A stretch of 64,000 bases of DNA from positions 1,302,001-1,366,000 of the forward strand of contig JAMBOW010000001.1 in NCBI GenBank assembly GCA_023715865.1, given 5' to 3'. A program made the position numbers and the translations under genes. This document shows positions 45,066 to 54,741 of this stretch, piece by piece (position 1 is the stretch's first letter; each line of letters opens with the position of its first letter). Source of the DNA: Neobacillus mesonae. Lineage in GTDB: Bacteria > Bacillota > Bacilli > Paenibacillales > Paenibacillaceae. The notes beneath the pieces were generated by a model that did no database searches, was not told where the DNA came from, and saw only the letters and a list, made by a program, of their open reading frames with translations.

Positions 45066-46706
45066 TTAAATTTTGCCGTCCCAAGGAAGGCCTTTATGAT
45101 ACCGATGACGGTCATGCGCATGCCACGGAGCAAGAAAATCGATTCCAAGAAGCTCATACTCATACATTTCCCAAATTTTACACAGCTTACTGTGCGAGCC
45201 TGAAGTGTGGATAATTGCGTTAACAGCTCTTCTTGCAGCTTCATTCGCACCCTCCATTGTGGCTAGATCCGTATTGGTTTTTACATAATCAGAAGCTAGG
45301 AACAAATTAGAAACGGATGTGTACGCATTGGGGCGAAGCTCCCAAGTTCCCACTTCATTAATCAATAGCGGTTCCAAGTTTACTGTTTTTTGAGGATTTT
45401 CAAAATGGATGTCTGTATCTAGGAACCAGGAGTGCAATACGTCATCACGGAGTATCGTTTCCTGTACATTCAGTCCTCGTTTTAACTGCTCCCATACTTC
45501 TTCTTTAATTTCCTCCGGAGTACAGTGCATTGCTGGTTTTTTAATATGTATGCCTTCAGTTTCCCAATCTGATATATCTACTGATAAAATGCCTTTAACT
45601 TCTCCATCGCCATACTGACTAAAATCAAAACCTTTCCAGAATTGTGCCTGAGAAATAGATGTAAGTGACCACGGAGAATCAAAGTACATTACATGGCCTG
45701 GAGTTATACGAACGTCCTCTTTTAGATAGAACTGAATGCCGTTCATCCAATCAACAGAAGTAGAGAGTGTACGAATGTTCGCCAGATCATGATGCTTTGC
45801 TGCAACATCCACCGGAATAAAATCAGACATGATCTCAACAGGAAAAGCTGCTACATAATAGTCTGCAGATACTTTTGTAGTTTGACCGCCTTTAACGATC
45901 GTGACTCCATCAAGTTGCTTGTCTCCGAAATGAAATTCTGTTACTTGTGCTTCTGAGGAGTAACGCACTCCTTTGCTTTCCAGATAAGATACCCATGAGT
46001 CGATCCAGCGATTGTTTGTAGGTCCATCTAAGATTCGTACAAATGAAATACCTGGTGTAAGGATATCCAGTGTCATCTGTGCTGCAACCGTACCTACCGT
46101 CTTCGTATTCGCTTTCGTCGATTTGCAGGCAACCAGCGTTTTCGTAATATTCCCAAAAACTTTGCGGAATGCCGGAGAGTATTTATCAGCCTCTATGAAT
46201 TCCCACCATGGTATATCCTGATACTCATTTTCCCGTCTTTCGTCACAGCTGGTCATAATCTGCCACAGCTTAGATGTGTAATGCTCAATGTCAGCCTCGG
46301 TCAGTCCAAGTCCATTATCATAAATTAACTTAATAAGATCCCTTAAATCACTACGTGAGAACTCTATTTTGGCCACAAGCGGAACCAATGGGTGAGTGTC
46401 CGTTGAAATGTCAAGCCGGGGTACCTCTACCAAGTTATCGAATACCGTCTTGCCATTCTCATAAGGAATTCTTTTCAGTGTATCAATGACATGCCGATAA
46501 AATTTAGGGAACAGCCGAAATCCGTGCTCACCAGGCAAATCAGAACGGCCATCTTCTCCAGAGCCTGTAAAAGGAATGCTTCTCGCTTTCCCCCCAGGTA
46601 TAGCTTTATATTCATATAACTCAACTTCAAATCCGCGTTCCACCAGTTCATGAGCTGTAGTTAAGCCGGCTACTCCTCCGCCGAATACAGCAACTTTCTT
46701 GCCCAT
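45066..46706 (-). CDS. FAD-dependent amine-oxidase/phytoene-desaturase-like oxidoreductase
   Basis: A 546-residue flavoprotein. The FAD site is VAVFGGGVAGLTTAHELVERG with EYKAIPGGKARS, and the C-terminal FAD segment is NLFLASDYVKTNTDLATMEGANEAARRAVNAI. The overall layout is like hydroxysqualene dehydroxylase (HpnE) and carotenoid desaturases. The His/Trp-rich C-terminus (APWHAHDRHRYHKGLPW) is unusual. No isoprenoid gene is adjacent, so the substrate is open. The start is ATG 46706, with GAGGAGGAAG upstream; the longer reading to 46853 lacks a ribosome site. Confidence 0.82.
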   Translation of the reverse strand: MGKKVAVFGGGVAGLTTAHELVERGFEVELYEYKAIPGGKARSIPFTGSGEDGRSDLPGEHGFRLFPKFYRHVIDTLKRIPYENGKTVFDNLVEVPRLDISTDTHPLVPLVAKIEFSRSDLRDLIKLIYDNGLGLTEADIEHYTSKLWQIMTSCDERRENEYQDIPWWEFIEADKYSPAFRKVFGNITKTLVACKSTKANTKTVGTVAAQMTLDILTPGISFVRILDGPTNNRWIDSWVSYLESKGVRYSSEAQVTEFHFGDKQLDGVTIVKGGQTTKVSADYYVAAFPVEIMSDFIPVDVAAKHHDLANIRTLSTSVDWMNGIQFYLKEDVRITPGHVMYFDSPWSLTSISQAQFWKGFDFSQYGDGEVKGILSVDISDWETEGIHIKKPAMHCTPEEIKEEVWEQLKRGLNVQETILRDDVLHSWFLDTDIHFENPQKTVNLEPLLINEVGTWELRPNAYTSVSNLFLASDYVKTNTDLATMEGANEAARRAVNAIIHTSGSHSKLCKIWEMYEYELLGIDFLAPWHAHDRHRYHKGLPWDGKI

Positions 46707-46890
46707 TCTCTTCCTCCTCAAAAAATATGAAGTGCAACCCTCCCCATCATAGCAAATTTTTATAAAGAAGTATTCCCATATTCTGACCGCTAAGAAAATA
46801 AAAAAAAAGAACCTTGAAAGCATGAAACACTTCCAAAGCTCTTCTCCTCTCATTCACTCCAGGGTACAAACTTTTTGTTTTATTAAACGG

Positions 46891-46992
46891 CTATTCATTA
46901 TCTTTGTCTTTTGTCATCTTTCCGAACACAATTCTAGCGATGATTATGACTACAATGATCCCTACTCCAAAATATATTCCAGCGTAACTCAC
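46891..46992 (-). CDS. Candidate 33-residue membrane peptide
   Basis: An open frame from GTG 46992 to a TAG at 46891, with GGAGG 10 bases upstream. The product is a single hydrophobic helix (YFGVGIIVVIIIARIVFG) followed by a charged KMTKDKDNE tail, i.e. a typical small single-span protein. It lies in an otherwise empty 440-base gap between the FAD gene and gnd. No family recognised. It is short, so chance cannot be excluded. Confidence 0.5.
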   Translation of the reverse strand: MSYAGIYFGVGIIVVIIIARIVFGKMTKDKDNE

Positions 46993-47100
46993 TTATTCAA
47001 GTCCTCCATGGTTTCATCTTATGATCTAAATTTTATTTAACTGTAATATAAATATTATAACCTTCTTTTCTCCTGAGTTCATTGAACAGTATGTGAATAT

Positions 47101-47138
47101 AAAAAAAGCGTTCCGACCTGAAGCAGATCGAAACGCTC
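47101..47138 (-). terminator. Terminator of the zwf-tal-gnd unit
   Basis: Minus strand: AGCGTTTCGATCT-GCTTC-AGGTCGGAACGCT (three G-U or near pairs) followed by TTTTTT. Confidence 0.8.
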
Positions 47139-47149
47139 TAAACATTCTA

Positions 47150-48586
<1,437 letters not shown>

Positions 48587-48618
48587 TGATCTCTTCTCCT
48601 CCTGATCCCTTGGATAGA

Positions 48619-49284
48619 TTACTTCACGCTTTTCGCCCAGTCTGCGGCAAATTTTTCTAAGCCTTGATCTGTCAGCGGATGCTTCGAAATTTGTTCAATA
48701 ACGGAGAATGGTACAGTTGCAATATGTGCACCTGCCATCGCTACGCGAGTTACATGATCCGGATGGCGAACCGAAGCCGCAATAATTTGAGCATCCAGGT
48801 TGTGTATGCGGAAGAGTTCTGCCACTTTGGATACCAATTGAACACCATCTTCCGAGATATCGTCCAGACGGCCAAGGAACGGTGATACATAAGTAGCACC
48901 TGCACGAGCCGCAAGAAGCGCTTGGTTTACTGTAAAGATCAAAGTTACGTTCGTTTTGACGCCTTTATTCGCGAGATAGCGGCAAGCTTCAAGGCCCGCA
49001 AGTGTCATCGGCAATTTGATTGTAATATTCTTGTCATTGTTGTTAATCTTGATCAGCTCATCAGCCTGCGCAATCATTTCTTCAGCCGATACCGCATCAG
49101 GAGTAACCTCCGCGGAAACAGATTCAACATCGGGTACAAGCTTCAAAATTTCTTCGATGCGATCCTCAAATTTCACGCCTTCTTTAGCTACCAGAGAAGG
49201 GTTAGTTGTTACTCCGGATAGTACTCCGACTTTATAAGCAGTTTGAATATCCTGTACATTGGCTGTGTCGATAAAAAATTTCAT
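48619..49284 (-). CDS. tal: Transaldolase (short TalC/FSA type)
   Basis: A 221-residue (beta/alpha)8 aldolase of the short transaldolase group. [10 protein letters not shown] and [13 protein letters not shown] are N-terminal signatures; the Schiff-base lysine is in [13 protein letters not shown]-type segment [28 protein letters not shown] follows. It moves dihydroxyacetone units between sugar phosphates. GGAGG lies 8 bases before ATG 49284. It lies between zwf and gnd with short gaps, completing a pentose phosphate operon. A small CTGCT/AGCAG hairpin in the zwf-tal gap may affect mRNA processing. Confidence 0.94.
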   Translation of the reverse strand: MKFFIDTANVQDIQTAYKVGVLSGVTTNPSLVAKEGVKFEDRIEEILKLVPDVESVSAEVTPDAVSAEEMIAQADELIKINNNDKNITIKLPMTLAGLEACRYLANKGVKTNVTLIFTVNQALLAARAGATYVSPFLGRLDDISEDGVQLVSKVAELFRIHNLDAQIIAASVRHPDHVTRVAMAGAHIATVPFSVIEQISKHPLTDQGLEKFAADWAKSVK

Positions 49285-49354
49285 TTGAGAATCCTCCAGT
49301 AATTTAATTTTTATAATGAATCTGCTGATTAGCAGAGCTTTTTATATGTTGAAA

Positions 49355-50908
49355 TTATCCAACCGATACTTGTTCTACAGCGTGATTAAGCTGTACTTCC
49401 TCTTCAATAGCAGATGCGGCAGCATTGGGCTCAATAGGTTCATCAAACCACCAACGGAATCCATCCTCAGCAAGCATTTCACTCGCTGCTGCCGGTCCAT
49501 GAGTACCTGCTTCATACTTATGAAGCGGAACCTCATCCGCAGCAAAAGCTTCTAGAATTGGCTGAACCCACTTCCAGGAGAGCTCAACCTCATCCCAGTG
49601 CACAAAGAAAGTAGAGTCGCCTGTAAGTGCATCGTAAATTAAGGTTTCATATGCTTCAGGAGCTTCCGTACGCTCAGGATACAAATCGATATTCACCGGC
49701 TTGAAGCCGCCTTTATGCTCAGGATCTTTTGTATTCAGCTGAAGTGTAATCCCTTCATCCGGGCCAATATCAAAGATCAGCAAATTCGGAGCGCTTGAAT
49801 CTTCGGTACGAGCTGAGGATTTAATTGGGTCCTTAAATTCAACAACCATTCGGGTATGCTTGGATTTGAGGCGTTTACCGGTCCGAATATAGAATGGAAC
49901 ACCGCGCCAGTAATAATTATCGATACTCAGCTTCGCAGCAATAAATGTATCATTCTTCGAGTTTTCAGAAATGCCGGGTTCGGAAGTATAGCCTTGAACC
50001 GACTTGCCGTTCAGGACGCCTGCCGCATATTGTCCGCGTATGACGTGTGATCCCACATCCTGTCTTTGCAGCGGTTCAATTGCTTCAAGCACCTTTTTCT
50101 TTTTCAACCGCACATTTTCCGCAGTTGCGCTGTTTTGCGGCACTTGTATAGCCAGCATCATGAGCAGCTGCAGCATATGGTTCTGGAACATATCCCGTAC
50201 GGCACCTACATGATCATAGTAACCTGCACGTTCTTCAACGCCAACGGTTTCGTCAGCAGTAATTTGTACATTAGCGATATAACGGTTGTTCCACAATGCC
50301 TGGATAACCGGATTTGCCTGCTGCAGCGCCTCAAGACGCTGAACCATAGGTTTACCAAGGTAGTGGTCAATACGGTAGATTTCCTCTTCTGTGAAGGCTT
50401 CACTAAGCTGTGTATTCAGCACTCGAGCCGAGGCCAAATCATGACCAAATGGCTTTTCAATAATGAGTCTCTTCCAGCCCGTGACTTGACCTAGACCGCT
50501 ATGCTCGATCTGGGAAGCGATGGCTCCAAAGAACTCAGGTCCGACAGAGAGATAGAACAGGCGATTTGCCGTTCCATTGTACCCCTGCTCCCAGGCTTCA
50601 ACACGCTCTTTCAGCTGTACAAAATCCTCTTGTTTATCAATATTCAAAATATTAAAACCAAACAAGCTTAAGAAAGCTTGCATTGTATCATCTTCTTGCA
50701 CTTCAAAGCGGTAAAAATCATGAAGGGACTGCTTTACATGAGCCTGAAAGGTTTCATCCGACAGACTTCTTCGACCAAGACCAATTAAAGAAAAAGTTTC
50801 CGGCAGCTTTCCACCCTTGAACAAATGATAAAGTGCAGGATATATTTTTCGCTTGGCTAAATCACCTGTTGCGCCAAACAATACAAAAGTTGTAGGATTC
50901 ACTTCCAT
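49355..50908 (-). CDS. zwf: Glucose-6-phosphate 1-dehydrogenase
   Basis: A 517-residue enzyme that oxidises glucose 6-phosphate to 6-phosphogluconolactone with NADP. Coenzyme site: FVLFGATGDLAKRKIYPAL; active-site peptide: RIDHYLGKPMVQ (the usual RIDHYLGKE has Pro-Met here, a small variation worth noting). The start is ATG 50908, with AGGAAGGAG upstream. The C-terminal tail of about 25 residues beyond WWFDEP is Ala/Glu-rich. It heads the zwf-tal-gnd unit and is divergent from a LysR gene. Confidence 0.95.
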   Translation of the reverse strand: MEVNPTTFVLFGATGDLAKRKIYPALYHLFKGGKLPETFSLIGLGRRSLSDETFQAHVKQSLHDFYRFEVQEDDTMQAFLSLFGFNILNIDKQEDFVQLKERVEAWEQGYNGTANRLFYLSVGPEFFGAIASQIEHSGLGQVTGWKRLIIEKPFGHDLASARVLNTQLSEAFTEEEIYRIDHYLGKPMVQRLEALQQANPVIQALWNNRYIANVQITADETVGVEERAGYYDHVGAVRDMFQNHMLQLLMMLAIQVPQNSATAENVRLKKKKVLEAIEPLQRQDVGSHVIRGQYAAGVLNGKSVQGYTSEPGISENSKNDTFIAAKLSIDNYYWRGVPFYIRTGKRLKSKHTRMVVEFKDPIKSSARTEDSSAPNLLIFDIGPDEGITLQLNTKDPEHKGGFKPVNIDLYPERTEAPEAYETLIYDALTGDSTFFVHWDEVELSWKWVQPILEAFAADEVPLHKYEAGTHGPAAASEMLAEDGFRWWFDEPIEPNAAASAIEEEVQLNHAVEQVSVG

Positions 50909-51054
50909 TAATCTCCTTCCTGCTGAGAATGCATGGCTTTGATTTAAATGTGGGCCACCATTCATCTCTGGTATCTATTTCTTAGATCCACTATAATACA
51001 AACAAATGCTATACATGTAATTAATATATTTCAGGGGAGATATAGACCACATCT

Positions 51055-51933
51055 ATGACTAATAATTACGAACTATATAAAGTTTTCTATTGGGCAGCCA
51101 AAACAGGGAGTTTGACCCAGGCTGCTAAGGCTTTGTACCTTACTCAACCAAGCGTCAGCCATGCGATCAAGCAACTCGAGGAAAGCTTTGGCGTTACGCT
51201 GTTTTACCGCACGTCCAAGGGAGTAAACCTTACGCAGGAGGGTACTATTTTATTTTCATACATCGAACAGTCCCAAATTATGATTACGCTAGCTGAGGAG
51301 AAAATGGCAGCACTTAAAAACCTCGACAGCGGCGAACTGCGGGTCGGCGGCAGCGATTCATTGTTTAAGCATTACCTGCTCCCTTTTCTGGAGGGTTATC
51401 ATGCCAAATATCCCGGTGTGAAGCTTCACCTGAATCACGGCACTACGCCTGAAGTTATTTCATATTTGAAGGAAGGTCGCATTGACCTTGGGGTCGTTCG
51501 GATGCCGATCGTTGATTCTCAGCTTGAGGTTACGGAGAGCATCCAGCTGCAGGATTGTTTTGTCGCAGGTGAACACTATGCGGAGTTAAAGGGAATGAAT
51601 CTGTCCATTGAGGAGCTCATGGAATATCCAGTGATTTTGTTTTCACGGAACAGCCGGGCAAGAATGGCCATTTCCGAGCTGTTTCAGCAATACGGATATG
51701 AGCTAAAGCCGGAAATTGAAGTCGGAAGCGTTGACCTCCTTATTGAATTTGCACGCAGAGGATTGGGCATTTCATATGTGACCCGGGAATTTGTATCTAA
51801 AGAACTAAAGGAAGGCTCTTTATTTGAAATTGAGCTTGATATTCAGCTTCCTCCCTCTAAGGTAGGGGTCATGATTATGCGCAATATGCCGATTTCGAGC
51901 GCAGCTACTAAATTCCTTGAGATGGTTCGATAA
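51055..51933 (+). CDS. LysR family transcriptional regulator
   Basis: A 292-residue regulator. The N-terminal winged helix reads YWAAKTGSLTQAAKALYLTQPSVSHAIKQLE; the substrate-binding domain begins near residue 90 (GELRVGGSDSLFKHYLLPF) and ends in GLGISYVTREFV. LysR proteins often activate a divergent gene with a small-molecule coinducer, here perhaps zwf-tal-gnd; that link is by position only. The GGGGAG site is about 15 bases from ATG 51055, longer than usual, and no other in-frame start exists. Confidence 0.9.
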   Translation: MTNNYELYKVFYWAAKTGSLTQAAKALYLTQPSVSHAIKQLEESFGVTLFYRTSKGVNLTQEGTILFSYIEQSQIMITLAEEKMAALKNLDSGELRVGGSDSLFKHYLLPFLEGYHAKYPGVKLHLNHGTTPEVISYLKEGRIDLGVVRMPIVDSQLEVTESIQLQDCFVAGEHYAELKGMNLSIEELMEYPVILFSRNSRARMAISELFQQYGYELKPEIEVGSVDLLIEFARRGLGISYVTREFVSKELKEGSLFEIELDIQLPPSKVGVMIMRNMPISSAATKFLEMVR

Positions 51934-51981
51934 AGTAATTTTAGTAATTTAGCGGCCATCGATAAACTTGTTTGCTATAGA

Positions 51982-52009
51982 AAAAGGCTGCCAGCAAAGG
52001 CAGCCTTTT
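51982..52009 (+). terminator. Terminator of the LysR gene
   Basis: AAAAGGCTGCC and GGCAGCCTTTT form an 11-bp stem with a 6-base loop, followed by CTCATT. Confidence 0.85.
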
Positions 52010-52085
52010 CTCATTCACAAAGCATTACGTGTTACATCACATACTACTTCTTCGTAACTTTAAGAAACATTTTGGCAGATGACTC

Positions 52086-52256
52086 TTAAATTTTCAGAAT
52101 ATCCTTTTTACTACCGATATTAAGCTCGAATGAACCTGTTGCCGACTGCTTAAAATCACCGCCGATCAGAAGCTGACCTTCCGTGTGCTCACTTAGAGTT
52201 CCGCTTGTATTGGCTGCATCAGAGTTTCCTATAGTGGGCGCACCGTGTTTCTTCAA
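52086..52256 (-). pseudogene. C-terminal fragment of a repeat-type surface protein
   Basis: An unlisted open frame of 56 codons ends at TAA 52086. Its product (including TEGQLLIGGDFKQSATGSFE and LNIG) reads like the last strands of a beta-helix or surface-repeat protein. There is no ribosome site; a stop precedes the TTG at 52254-52256. It may be the remnant of a longer gene, or simply a chance reading with good composition. Confidence 0.4.
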
Positions 52257-52291
52257 TTAACTTTCTGCATGGAAGAAACTGATCGACTTCA

Positions 52292-52756
52292 TCAAAACAA
52301 GTTCTCAGTGAAAGAAAAATCAAAGGAATTTGTAACGTCATAAGTCCAAGAATATTTCTTGTGATGGCTTATGTTGTTGTCTATTCGTACCTCGCCTTTA
52401 TCATTGAACATCACTGTAAAATACGGTCCTCTTTCTGGATGGATCATCATTCGGTACCCGTCTTCATAAAGCGTATGATTCCATGGGTTAACGTTCTTCT
52501 TTAAACGAATGTTTTCAAACGCGCTCATTATTTCATGAATAGTAGCTTGATCCGTAATCTCCTTTAAATTCAGATCGCCGCTAACAACAAAATCAGAATT
52601 TTCGATGAAAACTAGCTTGGATATCTTCGTTTCACCTAGGGGTTCAAGTACGAGCTGTTTAAATGAGTTCCATTTTTGCAGCTCCGACATTACTATTCCC
52701 GCAATAACAATGCAAGCCACAACAATTATACTCACTTTCCATGCTTTATCGCTCAT
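52292..52756 (-). CDS. Membrane-anchored protein of unknown function
   Basis: A 154-residue protein with one N-terminal span (about 8-25, VSIIVVACIVIAGIVM) and an outside domain of about 125 residues containing mixed beta and helical segments (YRMMIHPERGPYFTVMFNDKG, then IDNNIS). It resembles small DUF-type lipoprotein-like proteins, but no lipobox Cys is present. AAAGGGG lies before ATG 52756. It overlaps the WYL regulator gene by 11 bases and is cotranscribed with it. Function unknown. Confidence 0.65.
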   Translation of the reverse strand: MSDKAWKVSIIVVACIVIAGIVMSELQKWNSFKQLVLEPLGETKISKLVFIENSDFVVSGDLNLKEITDQATIHEIMSAFENIRLKKNVNPWNHTLYEDGYRMMIHPERGPYFTVMFNDKGEVRIDNNISHHKKYSWTYDVTNSFDFSFTENLF

Positions 52757-53774
52757 CTCTTTCCCCTTTCATTACAGACAGTTTATCTTTAACATCTGTG
52801 CAGCTATTTCCTCGATATTTCTTCATAAGAGACTCTAGTTTTATATTTATGTTCTCAATAAGCTCAGGGGGTTCATAAACCGTAGCCTGTTCGCCAATCC
52901 GAATAAATAAATGTGCAAAAAAATCAAGATCGTCCTTTGGTATCCAAGCCCGTATATAGCCAGATCCATCGGGTAAGACTTGAATGGTCATTCTTCGTCC
53001 CAGCTCCGCCTCCATGACTGGAGATACATCCTTACTAAATTCCGTGTAAAAAGGAAGGAGTTCCTCCTCTGTCTTAATCTCAGAAGGTGAGTCCCAGTTG
53101 CCCAGATGTGTGTTCTCCCAATTGAGCGCTTCGACAGGCAGGTCATCCTCTTCTTGAGCCCACACCGCTGAGGTAATTCGGTCGCAACGGAACAGCCTTG
53201 TCTTCTCCCTTAGGAAGCAATGTGCAGGACAATACCATATACCGCCTTCCGCATAAATACCAAAAGGTCTGATTTTGCGTTGGGTTGTTCCTCGAGGTGA
53301 ATCGTATTGGATCCATACTGACTTTTGCTTCACTGCACCATCCAGCAATATTGTCAAAAAAGGAAAATCCGCTTGTCTCCTAGGAACAAAAATATCAATC
53401 CGATTTTTCAACAAGTCAATACGTTCCCTGGTATCCCCAGGCATATGTAAATAAAACTTCTGAAGTGCTGACGAGGTTTCCGATTGGAAAGGAAGGGCAG
53501 AATAATGACGCAGGGCATGGCTTGCAAAGAAAAAGGCAAGCGCCTCTTCTTCAGTAAACGCGATTGGAGGAAGGGTGCGTTCCCGTATCACTTGATAACC
53601 GCCATGGGGACCCACCTCCGAATACAGCGGTACTCCCAGCTCGCTGAGCTCCTGTAAATCTCTTAACATTGTTCGCGTTGAAACTCCGAATTCCTGCGCG
53701 AGCTCTTTCACAGTAAACTTCCGTTTGCGATTCACCGTCATCATCAGCTCTAAGAGTCGTTTCGATTTTGGCAC
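52746..53774 (-). CDS. WYL-domain transcriptional regulator (YafY family)
   Basis: A 342-residue regulator. N-terminal HTH_11: FTVKELAQEFGVSTRTMLRDLQEL. The WYL domain lies in the middle (KSVWIQYDSPRGTTQRKIRPFGIY, then GIWYCPAHC), with a WCX-type C-terminal region. Start GTG 53774, with GGGGG 7 bases upstream. It is divergent from a dinB gene, and a TGACAG-N3-CTGTCA palindrome lies between; such regulators often control the divergent gene. Confidence 0.88.
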   Translation of the reverse strand: MPKSKRLLELMMTVNRKRKFTVKELAQEFGVSTRTMLRDLQELSELGVPLYSEVGPHGGYQVIRERTLPPIAFTEEEALAFFFASHALRHYSALPFQSETSSALQKFYLHMPGDTRERIDLLKNRIDIFVPRRQADFPFLTILLDGAVKQKSVWIQYDSPRGTTQRKIRPFGIYAEGGIWYCPAHCFLREKTRLFRCDRITSAVWAQEEDDLPVEALNWENTHLGNWDSPSEIKTEEELLPFYTEFSKDVSPVMEAELGRRMTIQVLPDGSGYIRAWIPKDDLDFFAHLFIRIGEQATVYEPPELIENINIKLESLMKKYRGNSCTDVKDKLSVMKGERDER

Positions 53775-53804
53775 TCGGTGACCCCCTTATTCATTGATTA
53801 ATGA

Positions 53805-53819
53805 TGACAGAAACTGTCA
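53805..53819. promoter_or_regulatory. Candidate operator between the WYL and dinB genes
   Basis: TGACAG-AAA-CTGTCA, a perfect 6+6 palindrome, lies 31 bases before the WYL start and 73 before dinB. A second imperfect repeat (TCATTGATTAATGA) lies next to it. Probable site for the WYL regulator. Confidence 0.6.
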
Positions 53820-53891
53820 CTATTACATTCTACAATAAAGGTGCACCAGAGTTGTACCCATATAATAACTATAGATTTGGAGTGAATTGGA

Positions 53892-54374
53892 ATGAATGAA
53901 TTATCTCAAATGAAGTCACTGTTGTTTGAAGAAATGGAGCTTGCCCTAAGAACTTCCGTAACACTTATATCCAAAATTAAAGAAGAACATCTCGACTTTC
54001 GCCCGCACCACAACATGCGTAGCCTTCGGGAGCTAGCGGAGCATTTGACAGCCATCCCCTCCGTAGACCTGCTGATCTTGCAGGAGAGGACACAAGAGGA
54101 AGTACGCTTACTTGAGAACGAATTCGCTTTATTAGACATAGGGTCGCTTCAGGAACGAATGAAAGAAGGAGTGAAGAAGGTCCGTGACTATATGGATCAC
54201 CTTCAAGATTCTGATTTCCTGAACAAAAAATCAACCCCATTTTATCTTGAGCATGGGTCATCTCAGGCAAAGTGGCTGGTTGAAATTGTTACCCATTTAT
54301 TTCATCATCGCAGCCAGCTATTCACCTATATGAAGATGCAGGGCTATGATATTAGTATGTTCGATCTGTACTAA
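53892..54374 (+). CDS. DinB/YfiT-type four-helix protein
   Basis: A 160-residue four-helix protein of the DinB superfamily. The metal-binding histidines are likely those in LAEHLTAIP and in EIVTHLFHHRSQLFTYM. Members are thiol-dependent metalloenzymes or of unknown activity; many respond to DNA damage or small electrophiles. The start ATG 53892 has TGGAGTGAATTGGA upstream. Divergence from the WYL regulator suggests it is the regulated gene. Confidence 0.87.
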   Translation: MNELSQMKSLLFEEMELALRTSVTLISKIKEEHLDFRPHHNMRSLRELAEHLTAIPSVDLLILQERTQEEVRLLENEFALLDIGSLQERMKEGVKKVRDYMDHLQDSDFLNKKSTPFYLEHGSSQAKWLVEIVTHLFHHRSQLFTYMKMQGYDISMFDLY

Positions 54375-54387
54375 AAAGCAGGACTTA

Positions 54388-54427
54388 CCCGGCTATGGTG
54401 GTGAAGGGATTCCCCTGGCCGGGTTTA
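54388..54427 (+). terminator. Terminator of the dinB gene
   Basis: ACCCGGC with GCCGGGT plus flanking pairs form an imperfect stem right after the stop, followed by TTAAG. Confidence 0.55.
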
Positions 54428-54462
54428 AGTTATCCGCGAAAAATTCATAGCATGCTCAATGT

Positions 54463-54486
54463 AAAAAACCGCGATAGCTCGCGGTT
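54463..54486 (-). terminator. Terminator left behind by the catalase remnant
   Basis: Minus strand: AACCGCGA-GCTA-TCGCGGTT followed by TTTTAC (plus-strand A63-A68). It is 40 bases after the remnant's stop codon. Confidence 0.75.
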
Positions 54487-54525
54487 ATGGCAATTCAAAA
54501 ATGAAATATAAACCATTGGAAACAT

Positions 54526-54654
54526 TTAATTGTTCAGAGTCGACATTTCAGCAAAACGCCCTCCCAAAAGCTCCTGTACAGCACTTGCCCCATTCGGGTC
54601 CGGTCCCGCTGAAAGCGGCAATTCAATGGCTAAGCGATCTACCCGTTTAAACAT
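54526..54654 (-). pseudogene. Broken manganese catalase gene (5' remnant)
   Basis: An unlisted reading frame with a perfect ribosome site (GGGGAGG, 8 bases before ATG 54654) encodes 42 residues that match the N-terminus of manganese catalases: MFKRVDRLAIELP, PDPNGASAVQELLGGRFAEM, STLNN. The frame then ends in TAA where the family normally has Tyr in NYMFQS. Only about 40 bases separate this stop from a terminator. The remaining 200-plus residues, including the metal ligands, are gone, so an internal deletion has removed most of the gene. Confidence 0.75.
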
Positions 54655-54741
54655 GTAAGTGTCCTCCCCAAGCTATCATTATTCTGATGCTATGAGGGAA
54701 CGCTTGTGCACTATTCAAAAAATGTCATTTTTCGAATAATC

